A stretch of 64,000 nt of DNA from Phyto melanocephala. Taxonomy: Eukaryota > Arthropoda > Insecta > Diptera > Rhinophoridae. The notes beneath the pieces were generated by a model. The model was not told the origin of the DNA. It saw nothing but the letters and a program-made list of their open reading frames with translations, and made no database searches. Positions 23,530 through 35,342 of this stretch are shown here, piece after piece. The first letter of the stretch is position 1. Each line of letters begins with the position of its first letter. The translations under genes were made by a program, and so were the position numbers. The stretch spans positions 143,346,223 through 143,410,222 of the forward strand of contig OW799233.1 in assembly GCA_941918925.1 (NCBI GenBank). Reading direction: 5' to 3'.

Positions 23530-25652
23530 ACAATTTTAACTAAGTATTAAATTGTTAAGTTTCGTAATATTAGTATAACTGCAGTAAAAATAACTCTGTA
23601 TGTGTAGGGGCAACTAAAAAAAATCGTCGACCTTGATCAATTATTACTTTTTTACACGTGAAATACTAAGACAGATTTGAAAAACATTTGTTTTCAAACA
23701 TAATTAATGTATTGTGTATCAATAAATCATTAAAATCAAATTAAAAGTTCAAAAACATTCATCATTGATGTTTAACATAAATCGTATTTTTCTCATGCCA
23801 GTAAAATCTTTAATTTAAAATTAACATGAAAAATTGCTAAACATTTTGTAAGCAAAACAAAATGTACATTCAAGATGGGACGTATTGGTTCCCCTCTAGC
23901 AAATAAACCACATACATAAATGTATTTTCTAAGATGTTGCCGATATGCAAGTTTTGTAATAATGATGTTACATTATGTTGTTGTCATGCCGAGCAATATC
24001 AAAAACAGTGTCTAGTGTTGATTGATTTATAAAAAAATTTTTTTTTTTATGTATGAATTAAGTTCAATATCAATTTTAATCATTTTAAAACTCAAATTAT
24101 AATATGTACGTATCTACAGAGTACACTTTTTTTGCACAAGAGTTTGAAAATATTTTTTTTCCCATTTTTTTAAATCAATTTATCCTAGAGTATTAAATAT
24201 AAATATTTCTTTTAAGTTAACAGAAATTTTATGCTTTTTTTTTTTTAAGCTGATTTTGTATCCAAATCGACTGGAACCCCTGCTTAAGAATCTCATGAGG
24301 ATTGTGTTCTCTCGAACGACATAACCATTGATAACAAATATAATTGATAACCATTAAAATCTGGTGCAACTTCCAGGTAATTCTCACTTCTTTCACCTAA
24401 CATACAAAGCAACTGATGCTCCGCTGGCTTTAACTGTTGCTCCAGTTGAATCTTTTACGGATCTTTTCTAAAATTTGTTCAAGTAAAGACCGAGCACACA
24501 TCGATTTCGGAACGTTAAATTACCTGTGACGCCTTTTTCTGTGCGCACGTTATAGAAAGAAATTTCCACGATTTGTAAACATTGTTCCAGTATAAGACTA
24601 TGCAGAGAAATTTGCTTAAAAATATAAAAAAAAAAAAATGAACCAGTATGACAGCTAGTTTTACAGTTATACATTTTGCAAGTTATGTACATGTAAAAAA
24701 ATGCCCAGCCATCGCTGGAGAAAAAAAAAGATCACAGGCAGAAATACGTTTGTAAATGCAATGGATGATTTACTATTATCAATATCGTTAGTTCACTACG
24801 TCTTATAGAACCGCATATTTGCAAAGTTAATATAAGAAAGTAACTTTAAGTTGTGTCGTTTTGCTATAACAAAGTTTGAAATATACACAAATATAGTTAC
24901 ATATTCCCATGATTGCAATTCATGTTTGCTAAATTCAAATGAATTAATTCAAATTTTATTCAATTCGTTTTTTGGTGAAAAGAATTAATTCAAAATTTTA
25001 CCAATTCAGTGCATGAATGATTCGCGGATTATTTCAAAAATGAATGATTCGTTTACAACTCTGCAGTTTGTTTTGATAGCTAAGACTTTAGCTATTTTCC
25101 AATTAGTCTGTTTTTAAGATTGCATTTAAACCGAGAAATTCTATATGAAGTCAGTTTCAAAAAATATTTTTTGTTTTTGTATAGTGGAAGTGTATAAAAA
25201 CAAACAGAATAAGTAAAATGCCTTATTACAAATTATTAAAAATATTCCTTTATATAAACTTCTGTTGGTCTTAGTTCTTCATTCAATGTAATTTAACAAA
25301 AAACATTTCCTCAAGGAGTCATGATGAAATATATAGGAACTTTGTAAGATAATTTGAAAAATGACATAAAATAATCTTGCCATATAAGTGCAATCAAACT
25401 TCTTACGTATACGTAACACAATGACGAAAATATTGCTTACGTCAAGATATTGCTTTTCACCTTAGTTTTTCAGCACAACTCATTCTGATAACAATTTTTA
25501 TTTAAGAGATGGTAGTGCTAGTATATGCGTCGTCATTATATATATTTTTGTTAACTCTTTGGTTTCAAACATTTATTTACTGCTTATAAATATTTTCTTA
25601 AAATTAACATGCGAAACTCCACTGTTATATCAATAAATAAAGAAATACAAGA
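23530..25652. other. AT-rich non-coding DNA with a GAATTAATTC-rich patch
   Basis: At 24945-25060 the motifs GAATTAATTCAAA and GAATGATTCG each occur twice in a low-complexity context. The stretch 24260-24560 is less AT-rich and reads in pieces like eroded coding sequence on the minus strand (for example KDSTGATVKASGASVALYVR), but I cannot name a family. Confidence 0.35.
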
Positions 25653-25654
25653 TA

Positions 25655-26566
25655 CAATAGACTCGCGGTAACGTGAACTATTAAAAACCGAGCCTGTTCA
25701 TGTTTGCGAAGTTGTTCATGTTAACGAAGGTGTAACTCTTTAAAATTTCCAAATAAATTAGACATGTGATTTAACTCAAATTCATATATTTTTTTTGGCT
25801 TTCGGATTGTTATGTACATATGTTTTGTTAAGAAAAAAAAGTATGTTAAAATTAATTAAAAAAATGAGTTATCTTTTTTTGTTCTTGTTCAAACAGCTAT
25901 GTCAGAACATTTGTTCGAACAATGATGTCTGATATTAAGAGGCATTTTGAATATGAAAGAAAGAGACGACATAAAAATTGCGACAAAATACACTTTATAC
26001 GTTTTAACCATATCAAAGGACATGAATAATTTTTTGACAGTTGCTCTGCCGACGTTTTGTTCTAGTCTGGACAAATGGATGACTCGTCTAGACGTAAAGT
26101 AAGGAACTAAAAATGTTCAGGCAGTATTTTGCTATTGTTTTCTTTTCAAGACGTTTCTAAGTTGAATTTAAATAGCCAATAGCGTCCATTATTAGTTAAA
26201 CCAATTTTCAAAAATTGCAGCTGTAATCCATTACGATTTGGAGCAATTGTTGTTCACAGGAGATTCAAAATTTCTAAAAGAGCGAGGATTTTTTGCCTTT
26301 CCAATCACAAGAAGTTTAACTTTTGTGACATTTTTCACGAAAAACTTTAGATTAGGTCATGCTAAATCAGCAGCACGCACTAAACTAAACCTGTGCAATC
26401 ATTTACGGGGCTACCTCTTTTTATGAAAACGATTTGCATAACCGACAAATTTGTTATAAGGCTTTCTCACTGTGTTCACGCTACAGAGTAGTCAGTGTAA
26501 AAAAAATTATATTCATCTTATCCGGTGTTCACGTAAGGCAGTGTTTTTGTTACCGCGAGTCTACTG
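25655..26566. mobile_element. pogo/Tigger-type DNA transposon remnant
   Basis: The left end CAATAGACTCGCGGTAAC and the right end, whose reverse complement is CAGTAGACTCGCGGTAAC, match at 17 of 18 positions. The element is 912 bp and is flanked by TA at 25653-25654 and 26567-26568. Ends beginning CAGTAGA...CGGTAAC with a TA duplication are typical of the pogo branch of Tc1/mariner. Full pogo-group elements are about 2 kb or more, so this one is internally deleted. The open frames inside (25889-26074 minus, 26238-26426 plus) could not be matched to a CENP-B-type DNA-binding or DDE domain. Confidence 0.75.
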
Positions 26567-26568
26567 TA

Positions 26569-27487
26569 TAGATATAAGCATTAACAATAAGCATATTTCT
26601 ACTAATAACTGCTGTACTCTATCATTCTTTTTAATTCGTATTAAGTAAAATTTCTCTGACAAAAATCACTTGACGTTTCTAAATGTTATGTACCACCACC
26701 ACTACAAAATTTTGATTCCTCCAAACATATTGCATTGTCACAACATTATAGATGAAATAAACCAACTTTAGTTTTTTATTGTTGTATATGTAAAAATCCT
26801 ACACAAGTACAAAACATATAGAGACTTTAGTTTTGTAATATTATTTTAATGATAAGTCAGTACCACTATAATACTGTGGATGCAAAAGTACAGTCCTAAT
26901 TGTCTAGTGCCATCTTGGTATTTGAACATAAAATTTAAACATAAACTTAATAAAAAATATATGTAAAGAAACTATATAGGCGGTGATTATAGCGCAAGTC
27001 TTCCAAACCACAATACCCTGTTTCGAATTCCGGCAAGGAAAAGAAATTTTAGTTTTTAAATTTGAATTTTCAATTAAAGGAAAAGTGGAAAATGAAAAAT
27101 ATTTGGCAAAGACCCCAACCAAACAGAATAACAATGATATTATGCACTACTACACAACCATATGGTGGCGTTATGTGTATTGTTCCTAAAAGAAAAATAA
27201 ATTGAAAAACGCTCATTTGACGTTATTTCAATATTGTGACGAGATTGTAAATTTGATAAAGTAGTATGTTAAATTGATATTTACATACCCCATCATTATA
27301 CCAGAATTGGTGCAAAAGTGCAAAAGCTTTTTATAGTCACTTTAAAGTACTGAATGGAGACATACATACTGAAGGTAGCCTACAAACAAATTGTATGATT
27401 TAGGATTTTTAGCACTAGAAAATGTATTAACTAACACCAATGTACATAAATAATATTATGTAAATTTCTTCGATCTTTTTTTATTAT
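26569..27487. other. AT-rich non-coding DNA
   Basis: No gene or repeat is recognised. Open frames at 26904-27134 and 26983-27189 overlap on opposite strands and have no known motif. Confidence 0.4.
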
Positions 27488-27546
27488 TATATTGTTTTTA
27501 TTTATTCGAGCTTAAGATCACTTTTTTTATAAAAATTATCCTTTTA

Positions 27547-27588
27547 TTCCGATATTTCGCTACCACATTGGGTAGCTTCTTCAGGGAA
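27547..27588 (-). ncRNA. Hammerhead ribozyme motif of the Penelope element
   Basis: Reading the minus strand, the parts come in order: stem I 5' strand TTCC; box CTGAAGA (27578-27584, fits CUGANGA); one unpaired A; stem II GCTACC (27571-27576); a 6-nt loop; GGTAGC (27559-27564); box GAAA (27555-27558); a minimal stem III with loop TA; then UC followed by GGAA, which pairs with the first TTCC. Self-cleavage would fall after C27551. Hammerheads with a 1-bp stem III are known from Penelope-like terminal repeats. The single A between CUGANGA and stem II is a departure from the textbook core that could affect activity. Confidence 0.75.
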
Positions 27589-27639
27589 AGTTTTTACAAT
27601 TTATAACAATTAACAATTAAAATATTAAAATTGTTCAAA

Positions 27640-27912
27640 AACAAATTTTTAAAAAAGGCGGGAAAATTTTTTTTGTTTACATTTAAAATAACAAACGAAA
27701 ATTCAAATACATACATATATCATAAAAAATATTTTTGTCAACAATTTTATAATTTTTTCAAAAAAGGCGGGAAAATTATTTTGTCAACATTTAAAATATT
27801 GTACAAACAAAAATTTAAATACATACATATAAAATATTACAAATTACAAAAACTTTTCAAATATTATACAAACAAAAAATACAGATATTATACAAACAAA
27901 AAATACAGATGC
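27640..27912 (-). repeat. Tandem repeats in the Penelope 3' UTR
   Basis: An AAAAAAGGCGGGAAAATT-containing block occurs twice about 116 bp apart (near 27649 and 27765), each time followed by ACATTTAAAATA and ACATACATAT-type sequence. A 23-bp unit containing ACAAACAAAAAATACAGAT repeats twice at about 27870-27910. Confidence 0.75.
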
Positions 27913-27974
27913 ATATAATATATTATATTAAAACTAACTAACTAAAAAACTAACATAGTCCTAAACCTTATTAA

Positions 27975-29705
27975 CTATAGCCTATAATTCTGTGCAACAT
28001 TAGCTGTATCAGTCTTATAATTAATTCTTTGTGTATACGGTACTTTTATAATTTGCAACATTTCCAATATATATCTACGTCTATAGTTATTCTCTGTATT
28101 TAAAACTGTTGTGTTTTCAAAATCAGGATAATGATTGGAATTAGTGCAGTGTAATGATAATGCAGTTTTTTGTGCAGTTGTTGTGTTCCTGTTTTTTTGG
28201 TCTGACTTATGTCCAGCTAACCTAGTTTTAAGTTTATTCTTCGTTGTACCTACATATACCTTATCACAAGTTTCATTATTATTACCACTACATGGTATTT
28301 TATAAACTAAATTAGACCTTTCGAATTTATCTATTCTATCCTTCGTTTTACTAAATAATCTACCTAATGTGTTATACATTTTATGGGCCATTGTATATTT
28401 TCTACTGTCATAAATCTGAGATTTCTCCAATCTTTCAGATAAAAGAGGAACATAAGTTACTGATTTATGAATTTTAGGTTCAATAATAGTTCTTGCATCT
28501 AAATTGTCCTGTTTTTTAAATTGACTTATCAGTCTACAAATCAACTGGGTCGGATAATTATTATCAATTAAAATATTCTTAATATTCTCTATATTCTTTC
28601 TATGAAATACCTTATCACTAATCTTCAAAATTCTCTCAATTAGATTTCTCGCTGTATTTACGATAATTCTCTTCGGGTGTTTTGAATAATAATTAATGAT
28701 TCTTCCAGAAGACGTGGGGTTCTGGTACCAATCCATTAATAATTGTTCACCCTTTCTCATTACTAATGTATCTAAATAAGGAATTTTCGAGTTACATTCT
28801 TTTTCAATAGTAAATTTTATACTATCATGAAAAGAATTGAAAGTTGTTAATAAATCATCAACAATTTGATTAGGAACAATCAAAAATAAATCATCAACAT
28901 ATTTCGTAATTATTTTTGGTTCCATATCTAATTTTCCAATACAACAGTCTAATAATTTCTCCATAACAATATCTGCTATAATAGGTGAAGCTGGAGATCC
29001 CATAGGAAGCCCTTTCTGTTGTATATATATCCTATTATTATATCTGAAATATCTATTATCGATTATACAAAATTTCAGAATACGTAGAAAAAGATTCTTA
29101 TCTATCATTGTATATTCCTCTATCAATTCCCATTTTTCGTTTATAATATCTAAAGCTACGTCTATTGGTATACTTGGAAATAAAGATACAACATCAAGTG
29201 AAATTAACTTTTCACTATCTTGTATCTTCAAGTTCCGTATCTTCTCTCTAAATTGTAAAGAATTCTTTACATTATATTTAGAGTTTTCAGTTAACTTCCT
29301 TAGAATATTTGTAATATATCTACAAAGTTCATAAGATGGAGAGTTAACAAAAGAACATATTGGTCTCAAAGGAAATTGTTCCTTATGAATTTTTGGTACA
29401 CCATATAATCTAGGAGCTGTAGATACATTAGTTTTCAATTTGTTTTTCTCCGAAGATGTAATAATCTTCAATTTAAAAAGATCCTCAACTAAACTATTAT
29501 TCATAGTTTGTAACTTTGTTGTTGGATCCTTATCTAATAATCGGTATGTGGTAATATCACCCACAATGTCATTCATCCTCAAATTATAATCACACCTATT
29601 CATTGCCACAGTAGTATTACCCTTGTCCGCATTCAAAATAAGTAGGTCCTTATTGCCCTTCAAAAATTTTCTTAAGCTCGAATAAATAAAAACAATATAG
29701 TACAT
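27975..29705 (-). CDS. Penelope-like reverse transcriptase + GIY-YIG endonuclease (N-terminus missing)
   Basis: Uninterrupted frame of 576 codons ending in TAG. It copies element RNA into DNA and nicks the target. Visible parts: early RT motif LLILNADKGN (21-30); LYGVPKIHK (100-108); motif A, SLDVVSLFPSIP (169-180); LPMGSPASP (233-241); catalytic KYVDD (268-272); YLDT (310-313). The GIY-YIG region runs from about 466: VYKIPC, CDKVYVG (480-486), then the catalytic arginine in TRLAGH and a glutamate in RRYILEML. Cysteines at 472 and 480 and the histidines HC..SNHYPDF fit the zinc-binding linker. Family proteins are roughly 800 residues, so about 200 N-terminal residues are lost. The first residues (MYYIVFI) come from the inverted terminal piece at the truncation, so the annotated start is not the native one. 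No stop or frameshift is seen in what remains, suggesting a young copy. Confidence 0.93.
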   Translation of the reverse strand: MYYIVFIYSSLRKFLKGNKDLLILNADKGNTTVAMNRCDYNLRMNDIVGDITTYRLLDKDPTTKLQTMNNSLVEDLFKLKIITSSEKNKLKTNVSTAPRLYGVPKIHKEQFPLRPICSFVNSPSYELCRYITNILRKLTENSKYNVKNSLQFREKIRNLKIQDSEKLISLDVVSLFPSIPIDVALDIINEKWELIEEYTMIDKNLFLRILKFCIIDNRYFRYNNRIYIQQKGLPMGSPASPIIADIVMEKLLDCCIGKLDMEPKIITKYVDDLFLIVPNQIVDDLLTTFNSFHDSIKFTIEKECNSKIPYLDTLVMRKGEQLLMDWYQNPTSSGRIINYYSKHPKRIIVNTARNLIERILKISDKVFHRKNIENIKNILIDNNYPTQLICRLISQFKKQDNLDARTIIEPKIHKSVTYVPLLSERLEKSQIYDSRKYTMAHKMYNTLGRLFSKTKDRIDKFERSNLVYKIPCSGNNNETCDKVYVGTTKNKLKTRLAGHKSDQKNRNTTTAQKTALSLHCTNSNHYPDFENTTVLNTENNYRRRYILEMLQIIKVPYTQRINYKTDTANVAQNYRL

Positions 29706-30188
29706 AAATAATTATACAGCATGATATGCGGAATGAATTAGAAGCAAAAAAGTCTTCTTACAAATACTTTCTAATTTTTATGTTACATTTAAAGTGGCAA
29801 CATACATAAAAAATTGCATGAGTAAATTATAGAAGTATTTTTTGCTATAATTTGATTATTTTCAATTATTCGGTTGATTTTGTGATTTTTACAGTTGAAA
29901 AATTATTTAGACAGCTGTATGAATTTAAATAATTGGGGGATTCAAATGGTTGTCATAAATTCATATGTTTTAATATAATATGAGTGCCATGAACAACCTC
30001 TCCTCATTTAAATATTGTGTTTTTTCGAATTTGAGTTCAGCTGTTTAGAAAAAAGCAGTAATAAATACATAAATTAGAAATGCCCAAAACGAGTGAAAAG
30101 ACGAAAATAATAAACGATTTGTACGAAAAAAATTTTTTTGGACATTGTAATGGCTGGCTCAAGTAGATATAAGCAAAAATGCATTTGT
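29706..30188. other. AT-rich non-coding DNA
   Basis: Flank between the Penelope element and the next transposase-like fragment; nothing recognised. Confidence 0.4.
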
Positions 30189-30632
30189 TTAAATTTGAAT
30201 GAACCTTTTTGTAGGTGATGAGGACGAAGAAGAACAGGCTAATAAAATGTTTTTAAAAAACGTTTCCCAAAATCTGATAAGTGGCAGCAAAGCGTGTAAG
30301 GAAAATTTTACGATAATCGATTTGATCAGATGATTCAAGACTATGGCGTATTTAATACAAGTCCAAAAACAACACAGCTTCCAACAGATAGGCTCTTGTG
30401 GCGATAGACTTTCAATACGCAAAGCAGCTTTTCTCTTTAGGGCAGGTGCTGGCGGCACAATTCAAAATGTCACAAAACATGTTTTTAAGGCTATATTGAA
30501 GTTAAAAGATAAATTCTTATTCTGCCCTAATGAAAGAGAATGGCAAGAAATTTTATTAACAACAAAAAATAACGTTTCCCAAAATCTGAAAAGTGGTAGC
30601 AAAGCTAGTAAGGAAAATTTTACAATAGGATA
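30189..30632 (+). pseudogene. Possible PIF/Harbinger-type transposase fragment
   Basis: Two readable parts. The first (about 30200-30325) gives GDEDEEEQANKMFLKNVSQN and SGSKACKENFTI. The second (30343-30632, 96 codons) gives RKAAFLFRAGAGGTIQNV, then HVFKAILKLKDKFLFCPNER. The pattern (a short acidic N-terminus, then L.F.A.G..Q.V...V.KA...LKD.F..FP....W) resembles the part of HARBI1-like proteins ahead of the DDE core. The DDE core itself is absent. A 57-bp stretch encoding NVSQN...SGSKA.KENFTI occurs twice, at 30259-30315 and 30571-30627. No terminal repeats are found. The family call is tentative. Confidence 0.4.
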
Positions 30633-32738
30633 AAGCATACTAACAAACATATTACACACATATATCATATATCAATGACAACGGTGTGTGAATATTATCG
30701 CGGGCTCGAATAAAGAGTTTCTAATTAAAAGTAATGACAAAACAATAAACATAGAACAAAAAGTCTTGAAATTTAAGGACCTTTTTTCTTTGATGTACAA
30801 CAACAAATTTTTGAAGTTAGTATAAAGTATAAACACATTATGACAATATAACTTGATAGCATACCGTTTGAATCCCCTAAATATTTTTTCCTTTTGTTAC
30901 AATATCACCCTATTATAGGTTTGTTGTTATGTCACACACATACGGGTTAAATGACTTTTCAATTAGTAAACGGAATTATATACAATGCATGGGACAAATT
31001 GGAGTCAAATACAAGTAAAAAATAATAAAACTTCACAGAACTGAATATAGGCCTTATATTTATTTATTGTTGTATTCATTTGTAATGTCTTCCTTATGAT
31101 ATTTTTTGTTTGTTTATTAAAATACTGTTGTCGCTGTTTAGTACAACCCTTACTTTTTATTATTATATTGTTCGCAGTTCCTAAAAATAATCACACGCCT
31201 TTTTTAATTTTTTTTTCTTTTTATTTATCTTTCTGTTATTGCTGTAACAGCAAAAAAAAACTAAACTAAACAAAACATTTAAATACAAAAATTTAAATTA
31301 AGCATAACATCAGCATAACTTTTTAATAAAGAAAAACATTGTTTAAAGTAGAATATTGTTTAAATAAATTTTATAAAAATATCACTACTTGGTATAGTGA
31401 CAGACATACTTATTACAAACAATACGTGTCATATTCATAAAATGCAGAACAAATTATATTATTTTTTTATACAAATAATAATGTTTAGGAAATTTTGTTT
31501 TTTTTTTGTATTCTCTTTTCTTACAATTATGTATGTATGCCTAAATGTTGTCATCACATCACATCACAAAACATAATCTTTTTCTTTGCTATTACTTTTG
31601 AAAACTTCTTGACAAAAATTATGTTTTAAAAAATGCTAAAAAAGTTTAGTAAATATTTAAATTTATTTTGTGTTGTCATAGAATTTTTTTAATGATGACA
31701 TTTCTAATATAATCTATGTATATTCATAAGAATAATTTCAATATCCACACAAAAAAAAAACAATGTTTAAAAAAAATTAAATATTTGGAATGCTGAATGA
31801 GTGTCGCATGAACTCAAGTATTGCGTAGTTGACATAGCTGGACCATTTTTCTGGGAGTAGAGATTACTTTAACCCTTTGAAAAAACGCTATAAAAAAATA
31901 ACGAAAAAAATAAAAAATAAATCTGATGTACAAAGAAATATTCTGCAAACTAATGACAAGAAATAATTTGGGAGGGGTATAATTCATTTATGATATGTAC
32001 GCCAGTGAGTGGTCGTTCCAAATTTACAGTTTAGAAATAAGTTACAAGTATATTTGTCAAAATATTTCTATGTCGCCCCACCTTTAAAGGTAAATCTATT
32101 TTCTGCTATGACAGATGCGACACTTGAGCTGTCATTGGTAATGGCTTTCAAATATGTAAAAGATTAATAATCATTGATATACAAATGTGTATAGGTACCT
32201 GTTTTCTAATTTAGATACGAAAATATTTATATTGTTTTTCCATTATGCAGATATTCATATATTTATTAATTTTTGGTATGGAAAGTATAAATACAATTTC
32301 ATACAACAGGTTGTATTTGCCGTATATTTTATATGTGAAGCATTGTCTCTGCCAAAATATAATACACATCCTTTCTTGTTAATGGAATATCATGAGTCAC
32401 ACAAAAGAATACTTTGTAGAAATTGTGACTCCAAGAATTTAATAACTGTAAAGTCTTCCTCGTCATGATACCATCGTCTGGTCTGTTTCTGAAAAAAGGG
32501 ACTCTGCATGATCTCTATATGATCCTCTGCAACTTGTCTACTTCAGATATATATGTACCTTACAATAACACTGCATTAACAGTTGCAATAAGTTCTACTT
32601 ATTGAAAAAACAAAATAAAATTTTATTTCAAATAAGATATAGCATTAATTCTGAGAATTCCAACAACAAAGTTAGGAACACATCAGACTACTTTTCAATA
32701 CAACTTTTTTCTTTAGAGTAATAAGACGAAACACACAA
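30633..32738. other. AT-rich non-coding DNA
   Basis: No gene or repeat is recognised. A 93-codon open frame at 32187-32468 has no familiar motif and AT-driven composition. Confidence 0.4.
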
Positions 32739-33389
32739 TTATTTTTATACCCGCCACCAAAAAAATGGTGGGGGTATATTCATTTTGTCATTCCGTTTGT
32801 AACACATCGAAATATCCATTTTAGACCCCATAAAGTATATATATTCTGAATCAGGGTTTGATTTGATGACGATCTAGCTATGTCCGTCCGTCTGTCCGTC
32901 TGTCCGTCTGTCCGTCTGTCCGTCTGTCCGTCTGTCCGTCTGTTGAAAGCACGATAGAGGTCGCACCGAAAAAGCTAGGGGGCTCAAATTTTGCCAGAAT
33001 CTTTCTTATAGACAAGGTTTGTTTGGTATTGAAAATGGGCTAAATCGGAGTATTAGGAAGAGAGTTATAGCTCGAAAAGCCAGAGTAGGTCGAAAAAACC
33101 GTGTCCTTCAAACATCGAATAAAACGGAATTGTGTCCAAATGCATTAACGTAGACTCATGAAACTTCGAATATATATTTCCTGAGTAAAAATAATATTGT
33201 CCCCCGAAAATCATCTAAATCTATGTATTAGGAGACGAGTTATCGATCAAAATGTACGAAAATTTATACCGCACAGTGTATTTTTCGGTATATTTAAAAA
33301 CAAAAACGTCATAAAAGCAACAAAACTTAATGTACGACTCTGAAATTTTGCACACTTTGGTTTTTGGTAAGACGCTTTTTTGTAACGGA

Positions 33390-34440
33390 AAATCAATGTG
33401 CCACGCCCACTTTTACGCCCACCTCCCATATAACGTTTTACCTAAAATTCATATAATTTCTCTATTAATAAAGATTTTGGAATAAAAAAGGGCTATATTG
33501 AAACACCTAAGTTGTACTCATTCGCAAAAAAAACTTTGACACGCCTACTATAACGCCCACTTTTCACGTTATCTACCGTTAATGAAATTTAAAAGCTCAT
33601 AAAACCGCCAAAATTCGAGGTATGATGATCAAATTTGCTACGTATAACCCTCTGGGCAATATCATTACTGTGCCAAAAAATTAAGGTGCCACGCCCACTT
33701 TTACGCCCACCTCCCATATAACGTTTTACCCAAAATTCATATAATTTCTCTATTAATAAAGATTTTGGAATTATAAGGGGCTATATTGAAACACCTAAGT
33801 TGTACTCATTCGCAAAAATAACTTTGACACGCCTACTATAACGCCCACTTTTCACGTTATCTACCGTTAATGAAATTTAAAAGCTCATAAATCCGCCAAA
33901 ATTAGAGGTATGACGATAAAATTTGCTACGTATAACCCTCTGGGCAATATCATTACTGTGCCAGAAAATTAAGTTGCCACGCCTACTTTTACGCCCACCT
34001 CCCATATAACGTTTTACCTAAAATTCATATAATTTCTCTATTAATATAGATTTTGGAATAATAAAGGGCTATATTAAAACACCTAAGTTGTACTCATTCG
34101 CAAAAATAACTTTGACACGCCTACTATAACGCCCACTTTTCAAGTTATCTACCGTTAATGAAATTTAAAAGCTCATAAAACCGTTAAAATTAGAGGTATG
34201 ATGATCAAATTTGCTACGTATATCCTTCTAATCAATGTAATTGTTGTGCCAAAAAGTTTAGTTGACACGCCCACTTTAACGCCTACCTCCCATATAACGG
34301 TTTATCTTAAATTCATGTAATTTCTCTATTGACAAAGTTTTTGGGAAAATAAAGGACTATATTGAAATATTTAAGTTGTATTTATTAGCAGAAACTCTAT
34401 TGACACGCCTACTTTAACGCCCACTTTCATTGAAAGACTA
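33390..34440 (-). repeat. Four 288-bp tandem units (left copy)
   Basis: The marker ACCTCCCATATAACG starts at 33421, 33709, 33997 and 34285, an exact 288-bp period. The units are about equally diverged, the last the most. A further diverged relative of the unit's flank lies near 35170-35310. Open frames here (for example 33247-33429) are readings of the repeat, not genes. Confidence 0.9.
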
Positions 34441-34478
34441 CATTGACAAAAGCATTTTAGTAGCATATCGAAGTTATA

Positions 34479-34825
34479 AAGGGTGGTTAAATTTTAAGGG
34501 CTGATGTTGTTTTTAAATAAAACACAAATTATTTAAGAAATTATTATCATTTCTTTTTATAATGATAATATTTGTATGGTTCAATTATGCATTTAACAAA
34601 ATATCGGCCAAATGCCCCCCCCCCCCCATCCTTGGCGCCACTCCTCTATCTGATAGTCCAAATTTTCAATGACAATGTTGATGGTCAATTGTTGGGCATG
34701 ATGATGAGTAGAGGTTGACTGCTCTTTTGCCACACTATCGCAAAAACCAGCAGTGGTTCCCATTCAATAAACTAAGAAGGCATTCACAGACTTTCTAAAA
34801 TTGGCCCTTACAATTAAGCCAACAT
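34479..34825 (-). mobile_element. Mariner-like relic inside left DINE copy (2)
   Basis: Diverged and shorter relative of 35343-35948. The ends GGGTGGTTAAATTTTAAGGG and the inverted TTGTAAGGGCC remain. A transposase C-terminal fragment is readable around a run of 13 C (34615-34627). The same element with the same flanks occurs twice in each arm, so it was duplicated together with DINE sequence. Confidence 0.6.
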
Positions 34826-35342
34826 TTACAAAGAAAGTGATACATATTTTTATATTATTATCACACGGTGATTCAAAATATACATTCTCAGCATTTTGCT
34901 AAAACGGGAAATTTATTAGTAAGATTTTGATTTTTAAACTACTATAACATTTTGCTTTTAAAAGATTTTCAAACGAAATAAGTTTTGTATAATTTTAAAA
35001 TTTGTTAGCCATTAGTACATGAATATAAATTGTTTATGATGTTTAGATATAATTTTTTTTTACTTATGTCAAAATTTTCCTAAATTCCCATTTTTAATAG
35101 AGCATAACTTCAGGAGAACATAAGATAACAAATATAAATTAGCACTATTTCGTAGATAAAACTTTCCTCTTAAATTCATGTAAATTCTCTATGAATAAAG
35201 ATTTTGGAATACTAAAGGACTATATTGAAATATCTAAGTTATGTTTATTAGCAGAAACTTTATTGACACGCGTATTTTAACGGCCACTTTCATTGAAAGA
35301 CTAAATTTACGAAAACATTTTACTAGCATACCGAAGTTATAA

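Larger units (their letters stand above)
27488..29699 (-). mobile_element. 5'-truncated Penelope-like retroelement
   Basis: Contains, on the minus strand, an RT plus GIY-YIG frame, a repeat-rich 3' UTR and a hammerhead ribozyme. Its two ends are a 29-bp perfect inverted repeat (27488-27516 and 29671-29699, core TTATTTATTCGAGCTTAAG). At the 5' end this short inverted piece of the 3' terminus is joined directly to the truncated coding region. Penelope-like elements are known for 5' truncation, terminal repeats with hammerhead motifs and inverted terminal pieces. Only about two thirds of a full protein remains. Confidence 0.85.

Noticed and set aside
27631..27918. 95-codon Lys/Tyr/Phe-rich frame
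   Set aside because: A/T-rich tandem repeats of the Penelope 3' UTR read on the opposite strand.
32881..32942. GTCCGTCT array as a CRISPR-like array or satellite
   Set aside because: Simple 8-bp microsatellite present in every DINE-like copy; no spacers.
33247..33429. 60-codon frame, repeated at 42516-42698
   Set aside because: Reads through the 288-bp tandem units of the DINE-like element; the two copies exist only because the element is present twice.
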